Assembly (NCBI GenBank): GCA_947641735.1
Contig: CANRQR010000010.1
Coordinates: 1 to 39,298, forward strand
DNA: 39,298 nt
DNA from: an uncultured Lactobacillus sp.
GTDB lineage: Bacteria > Bacillota > Bacilli > Lactobacillales > Lactobacillaceae
Direction: 5' to 3'
Positions 1-6,298 of the stretch are shown here, piece after piece. The notes under the pieces were generated by a model. The model saw only the letters and a list, made by a program, of their open reading frames with translations, was not told the origin of the DNA and ran no database searches. The position numbers were made by a program, and so were the translations under genes. How positions within the stretch are numbered: the first letter of the stretch is position 1; every line of letters starts with the position of its first letter.

Positions 1-42
1 GAAGACTATCTTTATTTGATGAGTATAATTGACAGCGAAATA

Positions 43-51
43 TGCTATAAT
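43..51 (+). promoter_or_regulatory. extended -10 promoter of the antisense RNA
   Basis: The sequence TGCTATAAT is a perfect TGn-TATAAT extended -10 element. No -35 hexamer lies 16-18 bp upstream; a TTGACA at 29-34 is only 11 bp away and so is probably not used. Transcription would start near 58 and run into the region complementary to the 3' end of the toxin message. Confidence 0.7.
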
Positions 52-57
52 TTAGAT

Positions 58-187
58 AAAGAAAAAGGAGATCCGAAGATCTCCTTTGCAGTCCGCTTTA
101 AGAGCGGTGACAAAATTATAGTTTTGGCAAACGCCTACTCAATAACTCGGTCAAAAGTTATATATTGAGCGGCGTTTTTTATTTTTT
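58..187 (+). ncRNA. antisense RNA antitoxin of a type I toxin-antitoxin pair
   Basis: A short RNA of about 130 nt is predicted from the extended -10 at 43-51 to an intrinsic terminator. The terminator stem is AACGCC (130-135) with GGCGTT (171-176), plus an inner stem CTCAATA (138-144) with TATTGAG (163-169), followed by a T-rich tract to 187. No protein of useful size is encoded. The RNA converges on the toxin gene and is complementary to its 3' untranslated region and last codons (179-187). This is the geometry of the TxpA/RatA, BsrE/SR5 and BsrG/SR4 systems, whose antitoxin RNAs trigger decay or block translation of the toxin message. The role is inferred from layout; ends are approximate. 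Confidence 0.7.
60..87 (-). terminator. terminator of the toxin message
   Basis: Read on the minus strand this is AAAGGAGATC-TTCG-GATCTCCTTT followed by TTCTTTATC: a perfect 10-bp stem (64-73 with 78-87) closed by a stable UUCG tetraloop and followed by a U-rich run. It would end the toxin mRNA about 90 nt after its stop codon, so the message overlaps the whole antisense RNA. Confidence 0.75.
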
Positions 188-271
188 GTTGTGGTTATCG
201 ATATATGTTAGCAATGCTAACACAAAAGTACCAAACAATAGCATTAACGAGATGGTCTCGTATACGCTCAT
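179..271 (-). CDS. putative holin-like type I toxin (BsrE/TxpA family)
   Basis: This gene encodes a 30-residue peptide. It starts with the family-typical MSVYETISLML, continues as one hydrophobic helix (about residues 7-24, ending LALLTYID), and has a short polar tail ending NHNKK. The pattern closely resembles the small membrane toxins of the Hol_Tox/BsrE group of Firmicutes, which insert in the cytoplasmic membrane and lower viability when their antisense RNA is lost. An AAGGA element lies 11 nt upstream of the ATG, and a six-codon reading frame (MKSKDN) just upstream could attenuate translation. The gene converges with the antisense RNA at 58-187. Family membership rests on recalled sequence similarity and architecture; toxicity is inferred. 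Confidence 0.8.
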   Translation of the reverse strand: MSVYETISLMLLFGTFVLALLTYIDNHNKK

Positions 272-364
272 CTGACTAATTATCCTTAGATTTCATCTCT
301 GGAAATAAAAAACAACATTCTAATAAAATTTTTTGTACAAGTGATGAAGGTTATAACGCTAATA

Positions 365-390
365 AAAAAGAGTTCGTCAGAACTCTTTTT
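365..390. terminator. bidirectional terminator
   Basis: Perfect stem AAAAAGAGTTC (365-375) with GAACTCTTTTT (380-390) around a 4-nt loop, with T-runs on either strand. It ends the minus-strand repressor/membrane protein operon; the repressor stop codon begins within the stem at 390-392. Confidence 0.75.
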
Positions 391-593
391 TAATTTTGAT
401 CCTCTGGCCAAAAAAGATCATCTAATTTTTTATCTAAAACCTGGCAAATTTTGATACATAGATTAATCGTTGGATTGTAGTCACCTTTTTCAATTGATGA
501 AATGGTTTGACGTGATACCTCTACTTTGTCGGCTAATTCCTGCTGTGATAGATCTTTGCCTGCGCGAGCAGCTTTCATTCTTAGGTTTTTCAT
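390..593 (-). CDS. XRE-family helix-turn-helix repressor
   Basis: This 67-residue protein is essentially a lone Cro/CI-type DNA-binding domain. Helix 2 is SQQELADKV (about 16-24) and the recognition helix is SRQTISSIEKG (about 27-37), followed by NPTINLCIKICQVL and DDLFW, typical of the short YozG-like XRE regulators. There is no ligand-binding domain. The ATG directly follows the TAG of the upstream membrane protein gene (TAGATG), so the two are co-transcribed and translationally coupled. Pairs of this kind usually act as a repressor of their own operon, perhaps with the membrane partner controlling activity. A palindrome over the operon's -35 box (1127-1146) is the likely operator. The regulated signal is unknown. 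Confidence 0.85.
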   Translation of the reverse strand: MKNLRMKAARAGKDLSQQELADKVEVSRQTISSIEKGDYNPTINLCIKICQVLDKKLDDLFWPEDQN

Positions 594-1067
594 CTATTCA
601 TCATCTCTCTCAGTTTTATAGCGATCAATCCAAATAGAAACTGCTGGGATTAAGCATATAAGACTTAGAAAACCATTTGTAATTTTATCTTCTAAAGAAG
701 GATTGATAAAAACAGCTATTAACCAGATAATACCTAATACGGTTAAAAGTATTGGAGTATTGTTCTTTTTGTTATAACCATAATAGGCATGGTTTAAAAT
801 TGTATAAGTCATAAAAATGAGATCACTTATGAAAATCGGAATTAAGACAAAGAAAAATCTAGGAATTGGCATTAGGTTAGAGAGTAGATAGACAGCAATA
901 TCTGCTAACATCATTGAAATAAAACCATATTTATATCCACGACCGCGAATCATTTTTTGTCTTTCATCAAACTTTGTAGGATTAGATTTTCTTAGTCCTA
1001 TAACAGCTATCAAACCAATAAGTATTCCTCCTATAATGGCTATTGTGTTTGTATCCATTGAATTCAT
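594..1067 (-). CDS. multi-pass membrane protein paired with the XRE repressor
   Basis: The 157-residue protein has about five hydrophobic segments (roughly 8-25, 49-64, 71-91, 105-121, 131-146). Between the first two lies a conserved-looking FDERQ motif (33-37) followed by a basic stretch, KMIRGRGYKYG. The FDERQ motif after TM1 is typical of small DUF2178/DUF3796-like membrane proteins that commonly sit next to short XRE regulators in Firmicutes. No enzymatic motif is visible. It is the first gene of a two-gene operon. The first ATG has a GAAGA-type ribosome site at a workable distance; Met4 is an alternative start. A role as membrane-bound partner or anti-repressor of the adjacent regulator is inference. 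Confidence 0.7.
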   Translation of the reverse strand: MNSMDTNTIAIIGGILIGLIAVIGLRKSNPTKFDERQKMIRGRGYKYGFISMMLADIAVYLLSNLMPIPRFFFVLIPIFISDLIFMTYTILNHAYYGYNKKNNTPILLTVLGIIWLIAVFINPSLEDKITNGFLSLICLIPAVSIWIDRYKTERDDE

Positions 1068-1104
1068 ATTTTTTATCTTCTTTCATGATTCATTTTATGA
1101 TGTA

Positions 1105-1146
1105 ATTGTAAAATATTGTTTTTCTAATGTAAAGTATATTTTACAT
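1105..1146 (-). promoter_or_regulatory. promoter and candidate operator of the XRE operon
   Basis: On the minus strand, TTTACA (forward 1128-1133), a 17-bp spacer and TACAAT (forward 1105-1110) make a good sigma-A promoter. The inverted repeat ATGTAAA-N6-TTTACAT (1127-1146) covers the -35 box, the expected position for an autorepressor site. Confidence 0.65.
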
Positions 1147-1186
1147 AAAGTAATAAATAAGTGCTGATACAAATTTATTACAATTT

Positions 1187-1215
1187 TTGATAGACTGAGA
1201 TTAATTATTGATAAT
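1187..1215 (+). promoter_or_regulatory. promoter of the K+ channel gene
   Basis: TTGATA (1187-1192), an exact 17-bp spacer and GATAAT (1210-1215) form a sigma-A-type promoter 21 nt before the channel start codon. Confidence 0.6.
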
Positions 1216-1236
1216 TAGGGTAGAGGATAAGGATTA

Positions 1237-1548
1237 ATGAAACACCTAAGAATTTTAAGAAAAATTACTATAACAACGGGGTTTAATAAATTTACAGCTT
1301 CTTTTGTTTCATATTTGCTTATTGCTAGTGGAATATTATATTTCGTTGAACCGCAACTACATAGCTATGGTGATAGTTTGTGGTTTGCCTTTATTACTGC
1401 TACGACCGTGGGATATGGTGATATAGTTGCGACCACAGTATTAGGGAGAATTGTTTGTGTTACTTTAACACTTTATGGTCTAATTTTCTTTGGATGCTTA
1501 TCTGGTGTGATTGTCAATTATTATAGTGAACTTAATAGGAAAAGATAG
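1237..1548 (+). CDS. two-transmembrane potassium channel
   Basis: The 103-residue protein has a TM helix at about 22-37, a pore helix at about 45-55, the K+ selectivity filter TTVGYGD (56-62), and a second TM helix at about 70-95, ending in a short basic tail (NRKR). This is the minimal KcsA-type pore module, which would assemble as a tetramer in the membrane and pass K+. It lacks the RCK/TrkA-N ligand-binding domain found in many bacterial channels, so gating would rest on the pore or short termini. It has its own promoter and an AAGGA ribosome site before the ATG. It may be co-transcribed with the downstream propeller protein gene 82 bp away, as no terminator is evident between them. Confidence 0.9.
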   Translation: MKHLRILRKITITTGFNKFTASFVSYLLIASGILYFVEPQLHSYGDSLWFAFITATTVGYGDIVATTVLGRIVCVTLTLYGLIFFGCLSGVIVNYYSELNRKR

Positions 1549-1630
1549 ATTGAAATACTATGTTTTAAATGATGATACTGGTTAGGATGGAAAATAATAA
1601 CTCTAGTTAAAAAGAAAGAGGATAGGATAG

Positions 1631-2779
1631 TTGAGAAGAAAGTTAACCTCAAAAAAAGTTTCTCGATGGTTGATTGTAGGAATAATTTTGATTTTGTGCG
1701 GAATAGTTGCTACAGTTTGGAGCACTCAAAATACTAGAAAAAAACCCTCTCAGCCTAAATTAAAACCACAACCGGCTTTAGTTGATAATACGAGTACTCG
1801 GCCAGCTTCTTACACAACTAAAGAATTTAAATCTTTATTATTCCAAAATTACCCAGATATTTATAAAAACTTGAATTTTAAGCAAAAACCAACTTTCTAT
1901 GTGATTCCTGGTTTAATTCAGTCAGCAGCAATTAAATATACTCCTCCTGGTCAGGGAAAACCAGGTATTGCATATGATATGGATCCGCAGGGCTTAGCGA
2001 TTATTGACCATAAATATTTGATTATTTCAGCGTATAGTAAAAGCAAGACCTTTGATTCAGTTCTTTGGGTATTAGATTTTAAGACTGGCCGTTTTGTAAA
2101 AACAATTGCCTTAAATAATATTGATCATGTTGGGGGAATTACTTATGACGAAGATCATAAGCGTCTATGGGTAGCCACTATTAATCAAGAGCAACGAGCT
2201 CAAGTTCAATCTGTAACGCTGAAAGAAATTGAAAAATATAATTTTAAGAAACAGAAAAAGCCAATAAAATTTGAGCATGGCACTAACTTATCTGCACCAC
2301 TTCGAACGTCTTATATGACTTATCATAAGAATAAACTCTATATCGGCTACTTCGATAAAGTCCAAGGTGGTCAGCTTTTTGCCTATAAACTTAATAAGAA
2401 GGGCCTATTTAAAAAAGATAAAATGCAAGATGGTCTAGCTCTTCCTAGTGAAAACTGGTCAACTTACTCTCAAATTCAAGGGATTAGTTTTGATAAAAAT
2501 GCTATTTTACTATCTACTTCATATGGTGATTTAAATTCCCAGTTATTAATCTTTAAAAATAAATTGAATAAGCCAAACTATAATCTTGATCTTTCGGAAG
2601 CAGATAAAACCATTATTTTACCGCCATATATGGAACAAATTATTGGTAAAGATGGTGAAATTTATATGTTGTTTGAATCAGCTACAGCATTTTACCGTCA
2701 AAATCCTAATTTACTGCATATGGATCGGGTAATTAAGTTAAAAGTTAAATTCAAGGGTTCCGAAAATAGTAAGGAATAG
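1631..2779 (+). CDS. membrane-anchored, extracellular beta-propeller-like protein
   Basis: The 382-residue protein starts at TTG after a GAAAGAGGATAGG stretch. A basic N-terminus is followed by one hydrophobic helix (about 13-31) without a lipobox, then a Lys/Pro-rich linker and a large domain outside the cell. The domain has repeated strand patterns with Asp/Trp turns (GLAIIDHKYLIISAYS, SVLWVLDFKTGRFV, HVGGITYDEDHKRLWVAT, GISFDKNAILLSTSYG), which suggests a propeller fold of the kind that binds ligands or surface polymers. I do not recognise a named family, and no catalytic motif is visible. A terminator follows. The function is unknown. Confidence 0.65.
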   Translation: MRRKLTSKKVSRWLIVGIILILCGIVATVWSTQNTRKKPSQPKLKPQPALVDNTSTRPASYTTKEFKSLLFQNYPDIYKNLNFKQKPTFYVIPGLIQSAAIKYTPPGQGKPGIAYDMDPQGLAIIDHKYLIISAYSKSKTFDSVLWVLDFKTGRFVKTIALNNIDHVGGITYDEDHKRLWVATINQEQRAQVQSVTLKEIEKYNFKKQKKPIKFEHGTNLSAPLRTSYMTYHKNKLYIGYFDKVQGGQLFAYKLNKKGLFKKDKMQDGLALPSENWSTYSQIQGISFDKNAILLSTSYGDLNSQLLIFKNKLNKPNYNLDLSEADKTIILPPYMEQIIGKDGEIYMLFESATAFYRQNPNLLHMDRVIKLKVKFKGSENSKE

Positions 2780-2817
2780 CTATCAAGAGGAATAAATATA
2801 AACATATATTGAAAATT

Positions 2818-2848
2818 AAAACTCACAATTAAATTTGTGAGTTTTTTT
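2818..2848 (+). terminator. intrinsic terminator after the propeller protein gene
   Basis: Stem ACTCACAA (2821-2828) with TTGTGAGT (2835-2842), extended by flanking A/T pairs and followed by seven T residues. Confidence 0.8.
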
Positions 2849-2961
2849 ATGTTCTAAATTTAGCCGTTCATGGCTTTACTTTTGCCGCTTATTAAAAATG
2901 ACGATACAGTTCTGACTTATTTAAGTATTCTTTAGTTAAATCAAATAAAGGAAGTAATCAC

Positions 2962-3807
2962 ATGCTTATTGAAACTTATAGTTTAACTAAAAAATATGGC
3001 AAAAAATTAGCTTTGAATAAGGTTAATCTCAAAATTGATCGAGGTCAATTGGTTGCCTATCTTGGAACTAATGGTGCAGGGAAGTCTACGACAATTAATA
3101 TCTTGACTGGGCTGTTGAAGCCAACTTCTGGAACAATTAAATACGCGCCAAATTTAAAAATTGGGGTAGTTTTTCAAGATAGTGTCCTAGATAACAACCT
3201 AACGGTTAAAGATAATCTGTATCTAAGAGCCAAAATGTACAAGACTTTTTCTAAAGATTGGCTAGAACAATTAATTGAATTGATTGGGATAAAGAAGTTT
3301 CTAAATCAAAAATATGGCACTCTATCTGGTGGCCAAAGAAGAAGAGTTGATATTGCGCGAGCCTTAATCGATCATCCTGATTTGCTGTTTTTGGATGAGC
3401 CAACCACTGGACTTGATTTACAGACAAGATTGGTAATTTGGAATTTACTCCAAAAATTGCAGAAAGAGCAGGGGTTAACGATTTTCTTAACTACGCATTA
3501 TCTTGAAGAAGCAGAAAATGCCGATCAAATGTACATCTTAGAGAACGGTAATATTTTAGCCAAAGGATCTGCAAGTCAGATTAAGGCCAAATATGCACCA
3601 ACTAAATTGATAGTAACGATGAAAGCCGCTAAACAGCCGCTTCATTCTCAAATTCTTAAAGACAATAAATTTGAGCTAGATGATCTAGATTCAAATCAAG
3701 CAATTGATTTTCTAACAAAAAGTAAAGTTAAAATTGCAGATTTTGAATATCACCAAGGCTCAATTAATGATGCATTTATCAAGATTACAGGAAAGGAACT
3801 TCAATAA
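2962..3807 (+). CDS. ABC transporter ATP-binding protein
   Basis: This 281-residue ATPase subunit has all nucleotide-binding motifs: Walker A GTNGAGKST (35-43), Q-loop Gln72, signature LSGGQ (121-125), Walker B LLFLDE (141-146), D-loop TGLD and the switch His179. A C-terminal extension of about 70 residues is typical of drug- or antibiotic-type ABC-2 exporters (CcmA/NatA class). It overlaps the permease gene by one base (TAATG), showing tight coupling, and belongs to an ABC-permease-LytTR-DUF3021 operon. Substrate is unknown; efflux of a peptide or small molecule is the usual role. Start ATG has AAAGGAAG at good spacing. Confidence 0.92.
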   Translation: MLIETYSLTKKYGKKLALNKVNLKIDRGQLVAYLGTNGAGKSTTINILTGLLKPTSGTIKYAPNLKIGVVFQDSVLDNNLTVKDNLYLRAKMYKTFSKDWLEQLIELIGIKKFLNQKYGTLSGGQRRRVDIARALIDHPDLLFLDEPTTGLDLQTRLVIWNLLQKLQKEQGLTIFLTTHYLEEAENADQMYILENGNILAKGSASQIKAKYAPTKLIVTMKAAKQPLHSQILKDNKFELDDLDSNQAIDFLTKSKVKIADFEYHQGSINDAFIKITGKELQ

Positions 3808-4673
3808 TGTTTGCTTTAGTTAAAAGAAATATCAAAATTTATTTTTCTAGTATTCCTGGTGTAATTATGTCGCTTTTGGGGGCTTTAATTGCGTTTTTTA
3901 TATACATTGGATTTTTACAGAAAAATTTGGAAAGTTCCTGGCCTCAAATTGCAAATGTCAAGCAAATGCTTGATTTATGGATGATGGCAGGAATTGTAGC
4001 AATTGCAGGGATTACAACTTCTTTTCAAGCACTAGGTCAATTAGTCAAAGATCGAGAAACGCGCACTGCTGATGATATGTGTTTGACTGATCTTTCTCTT
4101 TCAGAGCAAAATTTGGCCTATGTTTTGTCTAGTTCAATCATCAGTTTCTTAATGCAAATCATTACATTTGTGGTGATGGATGTTTACTTTACAGCTGTTG
4201 ATAAAATTAATATCTCACTTGAAAATAGCTTATTAGCGTTAATTTTTATGGCATTAGGAGCAGTTGGAGCAACACTGCTCAATGAAATAATTGTGCTCTT
4301 TATTCATTCTTCAACTACGTTTAGTCGTTTATCGGCAGTCATCGGGGCAATCGCTGGATTTGCTGTCGCTACGTATCTTCCTTATGGAACTTTGTCTTCT
4401 ACGGCGCAAACTTTGGTAAAATTAGTCCCAAGTAGTTATGAAGCTTCTGCTTTGAGAAGTTTATTTTTAAATAAAATTAGCGAAAATCAAATGCCAGCGA
4501 GTGTAAGAAGTACGATGGTTAACTATTTAGGAATTCATTTCAAAATTAATGGCTATCAGCTAACGCGTGCAGATACAGGCTATGTGATGGTCGGAATGAT
4601 TTTAATTTTAAGCCTAGTGATTATTCTTGCTTCACTGGCAATAGGAAAGAGAAAAGTTCAAGTTGAAGGTTAA
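3807..4673 (+). CDS. ABC-2 type transporter permease
   Basis: The 288-residue membrane protein has about six hydrophobic segments: one near the N-terminus (about 15-35), several in the middle, and one at the C-terminus followed by a basic tail (GKRKVQVEG). A loop carrying KDRETRTADDMCLT after the second helix is the amphipathic coupling region common to ABC-2 permeases. It partners with the ATPase gene directly upstream (1-nt overlap) to form an export complex. Its end overlaps the LytTR gene start by 11 nt, so transporter and regulator are made together. The exported substrate cannot be read from the sequence. Confidence 0.88.
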   Translation: MFALVKRNIKIYFSSIPGVIMSLLGALIAFFIYIGFLQKNLESSWPQIANVKQMLDLWMMAGIVAIAGITTSFQALGQLVKDRETRTADDMCLTDLSLSEQNLAYVLSSSIISFLMQIITFVVMDVYFTAVDKINISLENSLLALIFMALGAVGATLLNEIIVLFIHSSTTFSRLSAVIGAIAGFAVATYLPYGTLSSTAQTLVKLVPSSYEASALRSLFLNKISENQMPASVRSTMVNYLGIHFKINGYQLTRADTGYVMVGMILILSLVIILASLAIGKRKVQVEG

Positions 4674-5112
4674 GTTTCAAAAAGATCCATCTTTGGAGGA
4701 TGAGATAGAGGTTGAAGTTAGAGCAAGTGCAGAAAGTGGCACAGTTAAGCGACTGGTCAGTTACCTAAATAAATTTGGTAAAAGAGATCGAAATCTTTTA
4801 CCTGTGAAAACGAGTGACCGGATAGTTACTGTTAAAAGGGATGAGTTGATTAAAGTTGAAGTTCAGGGCACCAGCCTAACTTATTACACCTTGAGCGAAG
4901 TAGTAAAAACAACTGGGCGATTGTACCAAGTTTTGGAAAACCTGAATGAAGATTTTGTGCAAGTTTCACGTCATTCTGTCATTAATTTGAATTATTTAGA
5001 ATCATTAGAGAGTGGTTTTGCAGGAAACATGGTTGCGATTTTAGCTGAAGGATTGAAGACTGAGGTCTCTCGTCGTTATTTGCCAGATTTAGAAAGAGAG
5101 CTGGGACTGTAA
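4663..5112 (+). CDS. LytTR-domain transcriptional regulator
   Basis: The 149-residue protein begins at TTG inside the 3' end of the permease gene. The C-terminal part (about 45-149) is a LytTR DNA-binding domain, recognised by LTYYTLSEVVKTTGRLYQVLE and by FVQVSRHSVINLNYLESLE, the hallmark basic strand-helix segment. There is no receiver domain, so it is not a classical response regulator. With the DUF3021 membrane protein gene starting two bases later it matches the LytTR regulatory system, in which a membrane protein sequesters the DNA-binding protein until induction. The likely target is its own ABC transporter operon. No clear LytTR direct repeat was found upstream of 2962. Confidence 0.88.
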   Translation: MKVKFQKDPSLEDEIEVEVRASAESGTVKRLVSYLNKFGKRDRNLLPVKTSDRIVTVKRDELIKVEVQGTSLTYYTLSEVVKTTGRLYQVLENLNEDFVQVSRHSVINLNYLESLESGFAGNMVAILAEGLKTEVSRRYLPDLERELGL

Positions 5113-5113
5113 A

Positions 5114-5503
5114 ATGAAATGGTTTGGAAAATGCATAGATTATTTTTTCACAGGAATGGGATTTGGCGCAATTTGCTACGTATGTATTATGACTTTTCTT
5201 TATCCTGGAGTGGGTTTGACTGTTAAAGAAACAGTTTCGGTTCTTGGAATTTCTGGAATAATTGGTTTTCTATCGATGATTTTTAAAACTGATTTACCAA
5301 TGAGTGCAGCTTTTGCGATTCATTTTATAGGTACTTTTATTTTATTCATGTTGATGGCTACTATTAATCACTGGGTAATTAATATAAGTAGTATCGTAAT
5401 GTTCATTCTTATGTATGTTGTGATTTGGCTCATTTGCCTTTTGGAACAAAAAAAGACAGTAAACCGAATCAATGATAGGATTAAGAAAAGAAATCTAAAA
5501 TAG
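5114..5503 (+). CDS. DUF3021 family membrane protein (LytTR partner)
   Basis: The 129-residue protein has four hydrophobic segments (about 10-30, 42-58, 66-85, 92-112) and a basic C-terminal tail. Length, topology and placement immediately after a LytTR regulator identify it as DUF3021, the usual inhibitory membrane half of LytTR regulatory systems. Known relatives hold the LytTR protein inactive at the membrane; that role here is inferred from family and context. It is the last gene of the ABC operon, since the acetyltransferase begins 25 bp later with its own ribosome site but no terminator intervenes. Confidence 0.85.
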   Translation: MKWFGKCIDYFFTGMGFGAICYVCIMTFLYPGVGLTVKETVSVLGISGIIGFLSMIFKTDLPMSAAFAIHFIGTFILFMLMATINHWVINISSIVMFILMYVVIWLICLLEQKKTVNRINDRIKKRNLK

Positions 5504-5527
5504 AAAACCTAACTGCGAGGAAAACAG

Positions 5528-6031
5528 ATGACATTAAATATTCGTACTGTAAAAATGGATGACTTAGATGCAATTGTTGAACTTGAATCAAGTGCTTTTC
5601 ATATGTCAGAGGAAATGACGCGTAAAGATATGATCGGCCGAATTGAAAATTATCCAGATACTTTTTTAGTTGCGCAAGTTGATGGAAAAGTAGTAGGGCA
5701 CGTTTTTGGTCCAGTAAGTAAAGAGCGCTACATTAAGGATGAACTCTATTTCAAAAATCAGCCCAATAACGCCCAGTATCATTATCAAACGATTTTGAGC
5801 TTAGCTACCAACCAAGAATACCGTAAGCAGGGGATTGCATCGGCTTTAATTGAGGAATTATGTAAGATTGCTCAAGCCCAGGATAGACGTGCAATTACAC
5901 TGACTTGTTTACCTAAACTCTTCCATTTTTATGAAAAGCGTGGTTTTATCAATGAAGGTAAGACTAGTGATGATATTCCAGATCCAGATGATGTAAGTAG
6001 TTATAACATGGTGAGAGCGTTAAAAATTTAA
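5528..6031 (+). CDS. GNAT-family N-acetyltransferase
   Basis: The 167-residue protein has the GNAT fold: an N-terminal IRTVKMDDLDAIVELE segment, a central strand FLVAQVDGKVVGHVFG, and the acetyl-CoA pyrophosphate-binding motif A around EYRKQGIASALIEEL (about 97-111). A C-terminal LTCLPKLFHFYEKRGF segment is typical of motif B. The acceptor is not evident; many relatives acetylate small amines, antibiotics or protein N-termini. It begins after AGGAAAACAG, 25 bp downstream of the DUF3021 gene, and may be read through from that operon. The next gene has its own promoter. Confidence 0.88.
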   Translation: MTLNIRTVKMDDLDAIVELESSAFHMSEEMTRKDMIGRIENYPDTFLVAQVDGKVVGHVFGPVSKERYIKDELYFKNQPNNAQYHYQTILSLATNQEYRKQGIASALIEELCKIAQAQDRRAITLTCLPKLFHFYEKRGFINEGKTSDDIPDPDDVSSYNMVRALKI

Positions 6032-6035
6032 ATTT

Positions 6036-6064
6036 TTGGAAATCAATAAGAGTAGATCTATAAT
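6036..6064 (+). promoter_or_regulatory. promoter of the Cys-rich peptide gene
   Basis: TTGGAA (6036-6041), an exact 17-bp spacer and a consensus TATAAT (6059-6064). It lies just after the acetyltransferase stop codon, which makes the small gene an independent unit. Confidence 0.7.
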
Positions 6065-6089
6065 TTGAAATAAAAAGGGGGGGTTAACT

Positions 6090-6230
6090 ATGAGTAATGA
6101 ATTTTGTCATAATGGTATGAAATGTCAACAGGGATGTCCATGCGCTAGTAAAGATGGTGTTTGTCATTGTTCCATGGTAAGTGAGAAAAAGTGCGCTTGT
6201 CAGAGTCATTGTAAAGAAAAAGAAGAGTAA
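6090..6230 (+). CDS. 46-residue Cys-rich, metallothionein-like peptide
   Basis: The reading frame encodes 46 residues, nine of them Cys (positions 6, 12, 16, 18, 25, 27, 35, 37, 41), with several His (7, 26, 40). The cysteines sit in CxC and CxxxC patterns (GCPCA, CHCS, CACQ, SHC). The tail is charged (KEKEE). There is no signal peptide, so it is cytosolic. A strong AAAGGGGGG ribosome site precedes the ATG, a consensus promoter lies upstream and a strong terminator downstream, so it is very likely a real gene despite its size. The Cys spacing suggests binding of Zn, Cu or Cd ions as a metallothionein or metallochaperone. No exact known family is recognised; the function is inference. Confidence 0.75.
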   Translation: MSNEFCHNGMKCQQGCPCASKDGVCHCSMVSEKKCACQSHCKEKEE

Positions 6231-6237
6231 AATCAAA

Positions 6238-6280
6238 AATCTCATGTTACTAACTCAATAGCTAACATGAGATTTTTTTA
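6238..6280. terminator. terminator after the Cys-rich peptide gene
   Basis: Perfect 12-bp stem AATCTCATGTTA (6238-6249) with TAACATGAGATT (6263-6274), followed by a T-run. A-rich sequence on the other side may let it also serve the convergent oxidoreductase gene. Confidence 0.85.
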
Positions 6281-6298
6281 ATTCTCGGAATCTGTTTT

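Noticed and set aside
29-51. TTGACA with TATAAT as a classical promoter for the antisense RNA
   Set aside because: The spacer is only 11 bp; the TGn extended -10 is the better explanation.
2895-2945. LytTR-type direct repeat before the ABC operon (ACAGTTCTG and TTAGTTAAA)
   Set aside because: Both sites deviate from the consensus as I know it and the GTT-to-GTT distance is 26 bp, so the match is too weak to list.
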